Source: VRUE01 sp963774555 (GTDB lineage: Bacteria > Actinomycetota > Thermoleophilia > Solirubrobacterales > 70-9). From it: a stretch of DNA of 64,000 bases. The stretch is from the NCBI GenBank assembly GCA_963774555.1, contig CAVZFL010000001.1, positions 310,001 through 374,000 of the forward strand, read 5' to 3'. Shown piece after piece: positions 42,055 to 51,196 of the stretch. A program made the position numbers and the translations under genes. Below the pieces are notes generated by a model, which saw only the letters and a program-made list of their open reading frames with translations, ran no database searches and was not told the DNA's origin. The first letter of the stretch is position 1. The number at the start of each line of letters is the position of its first letter.

Positions 42055-43021
42055 TCAGAACTCGTAGGAGCGGGCGCGTTGGTGGCGCTCCACAGCGAGG
42101 GCTATGAGGCGGTCGCAGAGGGTTGGGTAGGGGATGCCGGAGGCCTCCCAGAGCTTGGCGTAGACGCTGGTCTCGGTGAAGCCGGGCATGGTGTTGATCT
42201 CGTTGACGAGGATCCTGCCGTCGGGCTCGACGAAGAAGTCGCAGCGGGCGAGGCCGGCGCAGCCGCCCAGCTCGAAGGCGGTGACCGCGAGCTCGCGGAG
42301 GCGGCCGAGCTGCTCCCCGCTCAGGTCCGCCGGCACGACCAAGCGCATGCCGCCGTCGCGGTACTTGGTCTCGTAGTCGTACCAGTCGCCGTCGGCGAGG
42401 ACCTCGCCCGGCTGGGAAGCCTCCACCTGCTCGTTGCCGAGCAGCGAGCACTCGACCTCGCAACCGGCAGCCGAGGCCTCGACGATCACGCGCGGATCGT
42501 GGCGGCGCGCCAGCTCAACGGCCGCGTCGAGATCGGTGAGGCCCTCGACGCGGCTGATCCCGACGCTGGAGCCCAGCCGCGACGGCTTGACCCAGAGCGG
42601 CGCCCCCATCGCCGCGCAGCGCTCGCGCCAGCCCGGCTCGCCGGCGGCGACGAAGTCGACCTGGGGCAGGCCGGCCACGGCGAAGAGTCGCTTCAGGGTC
42701 AGCTTGTCCATGCAGACCGCCGAGGAGAGCACGTCGGAGCCGACGTAGGGCAGGTCGAGCCACTCGAGCAGGCCCTGGACGCTGCCGTCCTCACCGAAGG
42801 GGCCGTGCAGGGCGGGGAAGGCGACGTCGGCGCCGAGCAGGCCGCCCGCGGCGGCGAGCTCGACCGGGGCGCCCTCGCAGCTCCACGCGCCCTGGCGGGC
42901 GATCGTCACCCGGACCGCCTCGTGCCCGGCCTCCTCCAGGCCGCGGGCAACCGCCTCGCCGGAGCGCAGCGAGACATCGTGCTCGGAGGAGCGGCCGCCC
43001 CGAGAGAACCGCCACCCTCAT
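42055..43021 (-). CDS. ddl: D-alanine-D-alanine ligase (one frameshift in this sequence)
   Basis: ATP-grasp ligase making D-Ala-D-Ala for peptidoglycan. The N-terminus reads MRVAVLSG from the ATG at 43021, but the frame breaks in a C4 run (42998-43001). Removing one base restores GGRSSEHDVSLRSGEAVARG, the family start, giving 321 aa. Downstream motifs are intact: FPALHGPFGEDGSVQGLLE, MDKLTLKRLF, WVKPSRLGSSVGISRV, LARCDFFVEPDGRILVNEINTMPGFTETS. Since Ddl is essential, a consensus error is likelier than a null allele. The ATG overlaps the pknB stop (ATGA), so it ends the wall-synthesis operon. Confidence 0.88.
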
Positions 43022-44894
43022 CCTTCGGCGCCTTCTTCCGGTTCGGTCGCACCGGCGGCCTGCTTGCCGACGACGAGGGTCACCGTGCTGCCCGGCTTCA
43101 GTTCGGAGCCCGGCGGCGGGAACTGGTCGGTGACGCGACCGACCTGGGAGGGGACTTCGGTCTGCTGTTCGGAGACCGTCGGCTTGAGGCCGGCGGCGCG
43201 CACGGCTTCCACCGCTTCGGCGCGGAGCTTGCCGATCACGTTCGGCGCCTTGGCCTGTTCTTCGCCCTTGGAGACGACGATCGAGACCGGGAGCCGGGCG
43301 GCAGCTGCGAGCCGGCGTTGGGCGCCTGGCGGATCACCTGACCCGCGGGGGCGGAGCTCTCTTCTTCTTCGACGCTCGGGACGAAGCCGCGGCCGCGGAT
43401 CTGCTGCACCGCAACCGAGCGCTGGGTCCCGGTCAGCACCGGCACCTTGGCCAGCTTCGGCCCGCTGGAGACCCTGAGGACGACCTCGGTTCCCTTCGTC
43501 GCGGTCTCCCCCCCCGAGGGCTTGGAGCTGATCACCAGACCTTCTTCGACCGATTCGGAGTGGACGCTTTCGAGCCGTGGCTTGAAGCCGGCGTCTTCGA
43601 GCGCACCTTCGGCTTCGCCCGCTTCCAGGCCCGAGGTCGAGGGAACCTTGGCGCTGCCCGGCCCGGCGCTGACGGTCAGCATCACCTTCGGCTTCGAGCA
43701 GAAGAGGGTGAGGAAGGCGCAGTCGAGCGCCGCCTTGTCGGCCGGCGGCGACGCCGAGGGGTCCTGCTCGAGCACTTCGTTGGACGGCGCTTCGCGCTCG
43801 ACCCGGTTGATCTCGCCAACGCCGAAGCCATCCTGCTGCAGCAGCGCGATCGCCACGTTGAGCTGGTTGCCGGTGACGTCCGGGACCTCGGTGCTGGTCT
43901 CGCGGGTGAGCAGGAAGCCGGCGAGGAGGCCGATCAGCACCGCTGCGGCGACCAGCAGCCAGATTCGGCGGCGGCGGGAGCCCTCGTCCTCTCCCTCGGC
44001 CACGGGCTCCTCGGGCGTGGCGACCACCGGCGGCAGCGGTGCGAACGACGCCGTGTTGTCCGCCCCGCCGCGCGGGTCCTTGAGCGCCGCGTCGAGCGCG
44101 GCGATGAAAGCGTCGGCGCTCTGGAAGCGCTGGCCCGGCTCCTTTTCCAGCGCCCGCATCACCACCGCGTCGAGCGCCGGTGAGACCTGGGGGTTGATCG
44201 AGCTGGGTCGCTGCGGCGCCTGTGAGACCTGTTTCATCGCCACGGCGACGGCCGAGTCGGCCTCGAACGGCACCCGCCGGGTGAGCGCCTCGTAGAGCAT
44301 CACGCCGATCGAGTAGAGGTCGGAGACCGCCGTTACGTCGAAGCCCTGCGCCTGCTCGGGCGAGAGGTAGTGCGGGGTGCCCATCACCGAGCCGGCCTGG
44401 GTGATCTCCGAGACCCCGGCGCGGGCGATGCCGAAGTCGGTCACCGTCGCTTTGCCGTCGGCGTCGACGATCACGTTCTGCGGCTTGAGGTCGCGGTGGA
44501 CGACGCCGTGGCGGTGGGCGAAGCGCGCGCCCTCGAGCACCTGGCGGATCAGCGGCACCGCCTGCTCGGGCGTCAGCCCCTGGTCGATCAGCTGCTTGAG
44601 GGTCCGCCCCTCCAGGTACTGCATCGCGATGTAGTGGGTGCCCTCGAAGGTGCCACGATCGAAGACGGCGACGATGTTGGGGTGCTGCAGCCCGGCGGCC
44701 GCCTCGGCCTCGCGCTGGAAGCGCTCGACGAACTCCTTGTCCTGGACGAAGCGCGAGTGCAGGACCTTGAGCGCGACCTGGCGCTGCAGGTGCGTATCGT
44801 CGGCGAGCCAGACATCGGCCATGCCGCCGGAGCCGATCCGGCGCAGGATCCGGTAGCGGCCGTCGACGACGCTGCCCTGACCGACCTCAGCCAC
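43018..44894 (-). CDS. pknB: PASTA-domain Ser/Thr protein kinase PknB (one frameshift in this sequence)
   Basis: About 625 aa after correction. Kinase domain 14-275: GSGGMADVW loop, K43, HRDLKPQN (catalytic D135), DFGIARA (153-159), GTPHYLSPEQ. A transmembrane helix at about 314-333 is followed by four extracytoplasmic PASTA repeats (EVPDVTGNQL, KVPSTSGLEA, KVPVLTGTQR, APNVIGKLRA) that sense muropeptides or lipid II. The frame breaks at a G3 run (43289-43291); one extra base joins PPGS to PVSIVVSKGEEQ and restores the last repeat. It overlaps pbpA by 8 bp and ddl by 4 bp. Confidence 0.9.
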
Positions 44895-46353
44895 TTTCTT
44901 CCTCGGCCAGGATCGTTTCGGCTACGTCGCGGAAGATCGGCGCCGCCACGTCATTGCCGAACTGTTCGGTGCACTCGACGGACGCGGCGATCGCGATCTT
45001 GGGGTCTTCGGCCGGGACGAAGCCCATGAACCAGGCCTGGTTCTCTTCGCTGCCGCCACCGCAGGAGTCGTTGTAGGGGGTTTCCGCGGTGCCGGTCTTG
45101 CCGGCGACGGTGACGCCGGGGATCGCCGCGTTGGTGCCGGTGCCTTCGCTGACCACTCCCTGCATCGCGGTGTTCAGCTCCGCCGCCGTCTCCGCGCTGA
45201 TCGGCTGACTGTACTGGGAGGGGTCGAGGCGTTTCACCACCCGCCCGTCGGGGTCGACCACACGGCTCCAGATCTGCGGCTTCATCAGCTTGCCGCCGTT
45301 GGCCACCGTCGCCGCCACCTCGGCCATCTGCAACGGCGTCGCCAGCAGGCGCTCCTGGCCGATCGCGACCCGGGCGATGTCGATCGGGTCACTCGGCCCC
45401 AGCAGCTCGTTGCCTTCGAGCACGCCGCTCGGCAGCACCTGGTCGCTGGGGAGGTCGATCGCGGGCTTCGAGTTGAAGCCGAATTTGTCCATGTATTCGA
45501 ACAGCGTGTCCTCGCCGACCTGTTCGCCGAGTTGCGCGAACCAGGTGTTCACCGAGTTCGTCAGCGCCGTGTTGAGCGTGATCGGACCGAAGTCCTCGTC
45601 GAAGTCGTTGTGCAGCGCCTGGCCTTCGACTTCGAGCGTGCCCGGTGCGTCGATCGTCGTTTCCGGCGTGATCGTGCCGCTGTCGAGCCCGGCCGCTGCG
45701 GTCACCACCTTGAAGGTCGAGCCCGGCGGATAGCGGCCCTGGGTGGCGCGATTGAGCAGCGGGGTTTCGGCTTCGTTCAGGTTCAGCTTTTCCAGTTCGT
45801 AGGGCACCCGGTTGGGGTCAAAGGGCGCGTTGGAGACCATCGCCCGCACCCTGCCGGTCTTCGGCTCGATCGCGACGACCGCACCGAAGCCCACTTCCTC
45901 GAGGTCTTCCAGCGCCACCCGCTGCGCCGCCGGGTCGAGGTTGGTGACGACGTCGTCACCCTCCTGGCTGCGTCCCCGCAGCTGGTCGAGAATCGAGCTG
46001 AATTCGGATTCGTTGCCGACCAGTTCGTCGTTGTGGAACTGCTCGAACTCGCTGTCGCCCTCCTGGACGAAGCTGTAGCCGATCGGGTGGCCGTAGAGCG
46101 AGCCTTCGGGGTAGCGGCGGACGTAGCGCAGGCCGGCGCCGTGGCCCTTCGACACCGAGTGGGCGATCACGGTGCCGTCGGCGGCGAGGATGCGTCCGCG
46201 CTTGATCTGCTGCTGCTCGAGCAGCGGGCGCTTGTTGGCGTCCTTTTCCTTCAGCGCCGCAGCGTCGAACACCGACCAGTACGAGGTGAAGCCGATCAGC
46301 ACCGCGAAGAGGGCGACGACGAAGCCGAAGAGCTTGACGATCTGGCGGTTCAC
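44887..46353 (-). CDS. pbpA: Class B penicillin-binding protein (PbpA/FtsI-like transpeptidase)
   Basis: 488 aa. N-terminal membrane helix (residues 7-28), pedestal domain, then the transpeptidase with all three active-site motifs: S212-T-F-K215, S267-V-N269 and K419-T-G421. It cross-links peptidoglycan outside the membrane, partnered by the adjacent RodA/FtsW glycosyltransferase. It overlaps rodA by 4 bp and pknB by 8 bp, matching the mycobacterial order. The extracytoplasmic part contains two cysteines (NDSCGGGS, SVECTEQF) that could form a disulphide. Confidence 0.92.
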   Translation of the reverse strand: MNRQIVKLFGFVVALFAVLIGFTSYWSVFDAAALKEKDANKRPLLEQQQIKRGRILAADGTVIAHSVSKGHGAGLRYVRRYPEGSLYGHPIGYSFVQEGDSEFEQFHNDELVGNESEFSSILDQLRGRSQEGDDVVTNLDPAAQRVALEDLEEVGFGAVVAIEPKTGRVRAMVSNAPFDPNRVPYELEKLNLNEAETPLLNRATQGRYPPGSTFKVVTAAAGLDSGTITPETTIDAPGTLEVEGQALHNDFDEDFGPITLNTALTNSVNTWFAQLGEQVGEDTLFEYMDKFGFNSKPAIDLPSDQVLPSGVLEGNELLGPSDPIDIARVAIGQERLLATPLQMAEVAATVANGGKLMKPQIWSRVVDPDGRVVKRLDPSQYSQPISAETAAELNTAMQGVVSEGTGTNAAIPGVTVAGKTGTAETPYNDSCGGGSEENQAWFMGFVPAEDPKIAIAASVECTEQFGNDVAAPIFRDVAETILAEEESG

Positions 46354-47687
46354 CGGCCCTCCAGGGCGAGGCCGCCAATCGACTCGAAGGCGGCCGACTC
46401 GCGGCGGGCGCGGTCGGAGACGAGCAGCAGCAGGGCCAAGAGGACGAAGTTGGCGACGATCGAGCTGCCGCCGTAGCTGATGAAGGGCAGGGTGACGCCG
46501 GTCAGCGGGATCACCCGGGTGACGCCGCCGATGATCACGAAGGCCTGGATCGAGAAGACGGCGGTGAGCCCGGTGGCGAGCAGCTTGGAGAAGCCGTCGG
46601 CGGCGAGCAGGGCGATCTTGAAGCCGCGTGCCGCGATCAGGAGGTAGATCAGGACCACCGCGCAGGCGCCGAAGAGGCCGAGCTCGTTGACGATCAGCGA
46701 GTAGATCGTGTCGGTCTGCGCCGCCGGCAGCAGCGCCGCCGGTGGGTTGGTGCCGGGAATCGTGATCAGCGCCTGGGCGAAGCCCTTGCCGAAGAGGCCG
46801 CCGTCGGCCTGGGCGAAGATCGACTGCAGGATCTGGTACCCGCTGCCCCGCGGGTGCGCATACGGATTGAGCCAGACCTCCACCCGGTCGTGGACGTGGG
46901 GCACGGTGGCGGCGAAGAACCAGGCGCCGACGAGGAACATCGCCATCCCGATCACGACGAAGGAGAAGCGGCCGGTGGCGACGTAGAGCAGGGCGAGGAA
47001 GGCGGCGAAGAACATCAGCGAGCTGCCGAGGTCGCGGATGAAGACGAGCATGAACATCGAGGCGCCCCAGACGACCAGCATCGGGCCGAAGTGCTTGAGC
47101 GGCGGCAGGGTGACGCCGAGCACGCGGCGGGCACCGACGATCAGCACCTCGCGGTGCTCGCGCAGGTAGCTGGCGAGGAAGACGACCAGGCAGATCTTCG
47201 AGAACTCGGCCGGCTGGAAGGCGAGCGGCCCGATCTTGACCCCGAGGTAGGCGCCGTTGACCTGCTGGCCGACGCCGGGCAGCCGCGGCGCCAGCAGCAA
47301 CAGCAGCCCGACCGCGGCGATCGTGTAGCGGTAGCGCTCGAGCACGTCATAGTCGCGCAGGAACTGGATCGTCAGGGCGAAGAGGACAAGCCCCAGCACG
47401 AGCCAGTTGGCCTGGTCGCGGGCGAGGCTGGCGTCGATCCGGTAGACCATCACCAGGCCGAAGGCCAGGAGCAGCGCGGCCAGCGGGAAGAGGTAGGGGT
47501 CGGCGTTGGGCAGTCGGATGCGCAGGTAGGCGTGGGCGGCGAGGCAGACGGCGAAGAAGTAGGCGCCGTAGATCAGGCTGAGGTTGTCGAGCCGGGCGCT
47601 CTCCTGGGCGAAGACGGCGGCGAAGCCGGCCGTGAGCAGCATCGCCACCGGCACCAGAGCCATCAGCTCCCGGTTGCGAGCGCTCAC
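46350..47687 (-). CDS. rodA: SEDS peptidoglycan glycosyltransferase (RodA/FtsW)
   Basis: 445 aa with about 11-12 membrane helices. SEDS signatures: GPLAFQPAEFSKICLVVFLASYL (QPSE-like QPAEF), FIRDLGSSLMFFAAFLALLYVA (the catalytic D in RDLG), NPYAHPRGSGYQILQSIFAQADGGLFGKG, and the C-terminal VIPLTGVTLPFISYGGSS. It polymerises lipid II together with PbpA. Position between pstP and pbpA, with 4-bp overlaps on both sides, supports RodA of the fha-pstP-rodA-pbpA-pknB cluster. Confidence 0.93.
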   Translation of the reverse strand: MSARNRELMALVPVAMLLTAGFAAVFAQESARLDNLSLIYGAYFFAVCLAAHAYLRIRLPNADPYLFPLAALLLAFGLVMVYRIDASLARDQANWLVLGLVLFALTIQFLRDYDVLERYRYTIAAVGLLLLLAPRLPGVGQQVNGAYLGVKIGPLAFQPAEFSKICLVVFLASYLREHREVLIVGARRVLGVTLPPLKHFGPMLVVWGASMFMLVFIRDLGSSLMFFAAFLALLYVATGRFSFVVIGMAMFLVGAWFFAATVPHVHDRVEVWLNPYAHPRGSGYQILQSIFAQADGGLFGKGFAQALITIPGTNPPAALLPAAQTDTIYSLIVNELGLFGACAVVLIYLLIAARGFKIALLAADGFSKLLATGLTAVFSIQAFVIIGGVTRVIPLTGVTLPFISYGGSSIVANFVLLALLLLVSDRARRESAAFESIGGLALEGR

Positions 47688-48865
47688 CGAATTCCTTGGG
47701 TCTTTTCGATGTCTTCGACCAGGGAGGCGGCGTCGCTGCGCGAACGCAGGTCGTGGCCGCTGACCGCTTCGCGGCGCTTCGGCGGCAGGCCGGAGGTCTG
47801 AATCGGACTGGCGTAGCGCTCGTCGTAGAGGACGATGCCGAGCGGCAGTTCGTAGGGCAGGCCGCGATAGAGGGCGACGCGGCCGCTTTCGTCGGTGCCG
47901 AGGAACCAGACCTGGCGGTTGCCGTACCAGGCGCCGAAGGCGAGGGCGCCGACCAGGACCAGGGCGGCAAAGACCTTGGCCGTCGTGCGCAGACGGCGGC
48001 GTCGCGGCTTGGTCGCGAGCTGCTCGCGACGCTCCCGCGCCGCCGCGGCGGCGGCGCGGCGACGGACCTCGGTAGCGGTCAGACCCGCCTCCTCGGCCGA
48101 GGAGCCGATCAGGGTCGCATCGTCGTGACCCTGGCGCTGCGGCGCTGCGGCGTCTTCGAGCCGGAAGGCGAGGGCGGTGATGTTGTCGCGGCCACCGGCC
48201 CGGTTGGCTTCGTCGACGAGCGCCTTCACCGCGGCCGTCATATTCGTCGCGCCGCTGAGCAGCTTGGCGATGCGCTCCTCGTCCAGCATCGTGGTCAGCC
48301 CGTCCGAGCAGATCAGGAAGGCATCGCCGGGGGCGGCGGAGACGGTCTGTATGTCGGGCTCGACCTCGGGCTCGGGGCCGAGCGCGCGGGTGATGATCGA
48401 ACGCTGCGGGTGGTCCTCGGCCTGGGCGTCGGTGAGCTGTCCCTTGCGCCGCATCTCCTCGACCAGCGAGTGATCGCGGGTCAGCTGCTCGAGCTTGCCG
48501 GCGCGCAGCCGGTAGGCGCGGCTGTCGCCGACGTGGCCGATCGCCACCTCTTCACGCTCGGCGCTGACGATCGCCGCGGTCAGCGTCGTCCCCATCCCGG
48601 CTCGCGAGGGATCGGACCGGGCGAGCTCGTGGATGCGGCGGTTGGCGGCCAGGATCGTCTCGCGCAGGACCCGCTCGGGCGGCCCTTCGGGAAGGTCGAC
48701 ATCGAAGGCGTCGGCGGCCGCTTTCGAGGCAACCTCGCCCGCCTGCGCTCCGCCCATGCCGTCGGCGACGACGAAGATCGGCGCGCGCACGAAGTAGGAG
48801 TCCTCGTTGGCGTTGCGCTGGCGGCCGGTGTCGGTGCGGAAGGCCTGGTCGTCGATCCTCAGCAT
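47684..48865 (-). CDS. pstP: PP2C-family Ser/Thr phosphatase PstP
   Basis: 393 aa. The catalytic PP2C domain (1-235) has the metal-binding motifs FVVADGMGGAQAGEVAS, HVGDSRAYRLR, FLICSDGLTTML and GGRDNITALAF. A linker rich in Arg and Ala precedes one membrane helix (about 297-317) and a 75-residue outer tail. PstP removes phosphates placed by PknB and related kinases. The ATG shares one base with the fhaB stop, and its own stop overlaps rodA by 4 bp. Confidence 0.92.
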   Translation of the reverse strand: MLRIDDQAFRTDTGRQRNANEDSYFVRAPIFVVADGMGGAQAGEVASKAAADAFDVDLPEGPPERVLRETILAANRRIHELARSDPSRAGMGTTLTAAIVSAEREEVAIGHVGDSRAYRLRAGKLEQLTRDHSLVEEMRRKGQLTDAQAEDHPQRSIITRALGPEPEVEPDIQTVSAAPGDAFLICSDGLTTMLDEERIAKLLSGATNMTAAVKALVDEANRAGGRDNITALAFRLEDAAAPQRQGHDDATLIGSSAEEAGLTATEVRRRAAAAAARERREQLATKPRRRRLRTTAKVFAALVLVGALAFGAWYGNRQVWFLGTDESGRVALYRGLPYELPLGIVLYDERYASPIQTSGLPPKRREAVSGHDLRSRSDAASLVEDIEKTQGIR

Positions 48866-49338
48866 CAGGTCGCCTCGTACCTGAACTCCGTGTCGCCGAT
48901 CCGCACCACGTCGCCGTCGATCAGCTCCGCCTCCCCGTTGAGGGTGGCGTCGTTGAGAAGGGTGCCGTTGGTCGATCCCATGTCCTCCACGTAGGTGCGG
49001 CGGTCGCGGCTGAAGATCCTCGCGTGCACGCCGGAGGCATAGCGGTCGTCGATCCGCACGTCGGCCTCCGTTGAGCGCCCGATCGAGAGGCCGCCGATCA
49101 GGTCGAAGCGCTCGCCGGGGTCGAGGCCGCCGCCGCGCTCGGCCACCAGCCAGGCCTCGCCGGCGCTCGGCGGCGGCGAGAATCCGGGCGTCGCCTGGTG
49201 GAAGCCGGTCGCGTCGGGTGCCGGGCTGACCGTGCGCCGCAGGTCCTTGAGCGCGCTGCGGGCGATCCAGAGCAGAAAGAGGTAGAGGACGGCGAGGAAG
49301 CCGAACTTGAGGGCGACGGAGATGGGGGCGTAGTCCAC
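48865..49338 (-). CDS. fhaB: Membrane-anchored FHA-domain protein (FhaB/FipA-like)
   Basis: 157 aa. An N-terminal helix (residues 9-28) anchors a cytoplasmic C-terminal FHA domain: LSIGRSTEADVRIDDRYASGVHARIF, VEDMGSTNGTLLND and DGDVVRIGDTEFRYE, with the phosphothreonine-binding GRS, S..H and STNG residues intact. FhaB/FipA links kinase signalling to the divisome. It lies 10 bp after fhaA. Confidence 0.9.
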   Translation of the reverse strand: MDYAPISVALKFGFLAVLYLFLLWIARSALKDLRRTVSPAPDATGFHQATPGFSPPPSAGEAWLVAERGGGLDPGERFDLIGGLSIGRSTEADVRIDDRYASGVHARIFSRDRRTYVEDMGSTNGTLLNDATLNGEAELIDGDVVRIGDTEFRYEAT

Positions 49339-49348
49339 GCGATCGGCC

Positions 49349-50122
49349 CTACTGCTCGATGTCGAACAGGAAGGTCGTGGTGCCGACGGTGACCTGGTCG
49401 CCGGGGCTGAGCCGGGTCGAGGAGACGCGGCGGCCGTTCACCTTGACGCCGTTGGTCGAGCCGAGGTCGGCGATCGTCCAGTCGCCGGTCGGCGAGCGGC
49501 GCAGCTCGGCGTGGCGGCGCGAGACGTTGGGGTCGCTGAGCACGCACTCGGCTTCCTTGGAGCGCCCGATCGTCGCCCGCGGTCCCTCCAGCACGTAGCG
49601 GCGGTCGTCGAGCGAGACGACCGCCCGCGTCGCGACCAGGGCCTCGGCGCGCTGCTCGGGGCTCTTCACCGGCGGCGCCTTCTCTTTCACCGCCGAGTAG
49701 ACCATCGTGTGGCCCTCCTCGCCCTGGCTCGGCGCCTCGCCCTCGCGCACCGGCGGCTTGACCAGGCGGGTCTGGATGCCGAACTCGCCCAGGCGCAGCC
49801 GCTCGTCGGTCTTGAACTCGACCGCGGGGCGGGTCAGCAGGTCGTAGTCGCGGCGGCGGGCGTGCTCCAGCAGGTAGCCGGAGAGCTCCTGCTCGAGCGA
49901 GCGCTCGTAGCCCTCGAGCTTGACCCGGTCCTTGCTCGAGAGGAAGACGGTGTACTCGTTGGGGACGTAGACGCGGGCGACGCCGGCGGTCTTGTGGGCG
50001 TCCATCTCCTTGGCCAACTTGCGGGCCAGCTCGACCGGCTGCACCTCGGAGCTGAAGGCGCGGCTGAAGACCCCCTCGACGAGGCCTTCGATCCGACTCT
50101 CGAGATTGCGTAGGACGCTGAT
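49349..50122 (-). CDS. fhaA: FhaA: DUF3662 plus FHA domain protein, apparently starting with an AUC codon
   Basis: 257 aa if translation begins at ATC 50122-50120, read as MSVLRNLESRIEGLVEGVFSRAFSSEVQPVELA, the normal FhaA start. An AAAAGGAG box ends 6 nt before that codon, and no ATG, GTG or TTG lies nearby in frame. Either a rare AUC start or a miscalled base is present. The N-terminal DUF3662 domain (1-115) is followed by a low-complexity linker and an FHA domain (ATIGRSKEAECVLSDPNVSRRHAEL ... LGSTNGVKVNG). FhaA binds phosphorylated partners in wall synthesis. A -10-like TAGGAT lies about 60 nt upstream. Confidence 0.85.
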   Translation of the reverse strand: MSVLRNLESRIEGLVEGVFSRAFSSEVQPVELARKLAKEMDAHKTAGVARVYVPNEYTVFLSSKDRVKLEGYERSLEQELSGYLLEHARRRDYDLLTRPAVEFKTDERLRLGEFGIQTRLVKPPVREGEAPSQGEEGHTMVYSAVKEKAPPVKSPEQRAEALVATRAVVSLDDRRYVLEGPRATIGRSKEAECVLSDPNVSRRHAELRRSPTGDWTIADLGSTNGVKVNGRRVSSTRLSPGDQVTVGTTTFLFDIEQ

Positions 50123-50219
50123 CTGTGGCTCCTTTTCGCGAGCGCGGCCGGACGCTCGAAGTGGCGGGAAAACCGGCTCGAATCCTAGATGGTGGAGCCC
50201 CGGACTCAGAGCCCGTCTC

Positions 50220-51140
50220 TTAAGGCAGGAGGACGCCGTGACCGGCGGCGAGCCAGGCGCCGAGCGCGGCGGCGACGGCGACGGCACCGAGGCGCAGGCG
50301 CAGCGAGCGCTCGCTGCGCGGAAGTTGCTCGGCGAGACTCTCGAGCGAGTTTTCGATCGCCGTGCCGAGCTCCTCCAGCGGCGGCCGGCGATCCGGACGG
50401 GACTGCAGGCAGGCGTCGACCGTCTCGGTCAGCTCGCGCGGCAGGTCGGGGCGCAGGCGGCGCAGCGGGCGCTGCCTGCCGCCGATCGCCCGCGCCGTCG
50501 CCGCCGGGGTGGCGCGTCGGGTCGGGTTCTCGCCGCTCCAGCACTCGTACAGCACCAGGGCCAGCGAGTAGACGTCGGCCTCGGGGCCGGCGGCGCGCCC
50601 TTCGGCCTGCTCGGGCGACATGTAGGCAAGCGTGCCGACGACGTCGCCGGGGGCGGTAAGCGCCGCTGCGTCGGTGAGGCGAGCGACGCCGAAGTCCATC
50701 AGCTTGGCGCGCGGCTCGCCCTCCTCGGTGATGAGGACGTTCTGGGGCTTGACGTCGCGGTGGACGACGGCGCGGCGGTGAGCGTGGTCGAGCGCCTCGC
50801 AGAGATCGGCGCCGATCTCGCCGATCTCACGGTCGCTGAGGGCGCCGTCGCGGTTGAGCTCGGCCAGCGTCTCGCCGTCGACCAACTCGGTGACGAGCAG
50901 GGCGTTGCCGTCCTCCTCGCCCATCTCATAGAGGGTGACGATGCCGGGATGGTTGAGCCGGGCGGCAGCCTGCGCCTCGCGCATCACGCGACCGGAGCCG
51001 CGCGAGCCGGCGGCGTCGATTGCCTTGACCGCGACCGGGCGCTCGAGGCGCCCGTCCCACGCCTCGTAGACCGTGCCGAAGCCGCCGCTTCCGATGCGGC
51101 GCTCGATCAGGAAGCGGTTGAGTACGAGCGAACCGACCAC
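50220..51140 (-). CDS. Ser/Thr protein kinase with one C-terminal membrane helix
   Basis: 306 aa, GTG start. Kinase motifs: RRIGSGGFGTVYEA, VAVKAI (Lys), HRDVKPQN, MDFGVARL and GTLAYMSPEQ. The catalytic domain fills residues 9-260. The only membrane segment (GAVAVAAALGAWLAAGHGVLL) is at the extreme C-terminus, so there is no outer sensor domain, which makes it look like a shortened relative of PknA. It precedes fhaA by 98 bp and reads in the same direction, so it heads the wall-synthesis cluster. It is divergent from the exported protein at 51197. Confidence 0.88.
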   Translation of the reverse strand: MVGSLVLNRFLIERRIGSGGFGTVYEAWDGRLERPVAVKAIDAAGSRGSGRVMREAQAAARLNHPGIVTLYEMGEEDGNALLVTELVDGETLAELNRDGALSDREIGEIGADLCEALDHAHRRAVVHRDVKPQNVLITEEGEPRAKLMDFGVARLTDAAALTAPGDVVGTLAYMSPEQAEGRAAGPEADVYSLALVLYECWSGENPTRRATPAATARAIGGRQRPLRRLRPDLPRELTETVDACLQSRPDRRPPLEELGTAIENSLESLAEQLPRSERSLRLRLGAVAVAAALGAWLAAGHGVLLP

Positions 51141-51196
51141 GGCACTTCAGCACTTCGCCGCGAATCCGCTTCCTCCTGCGACATACTCCCTGCTTC

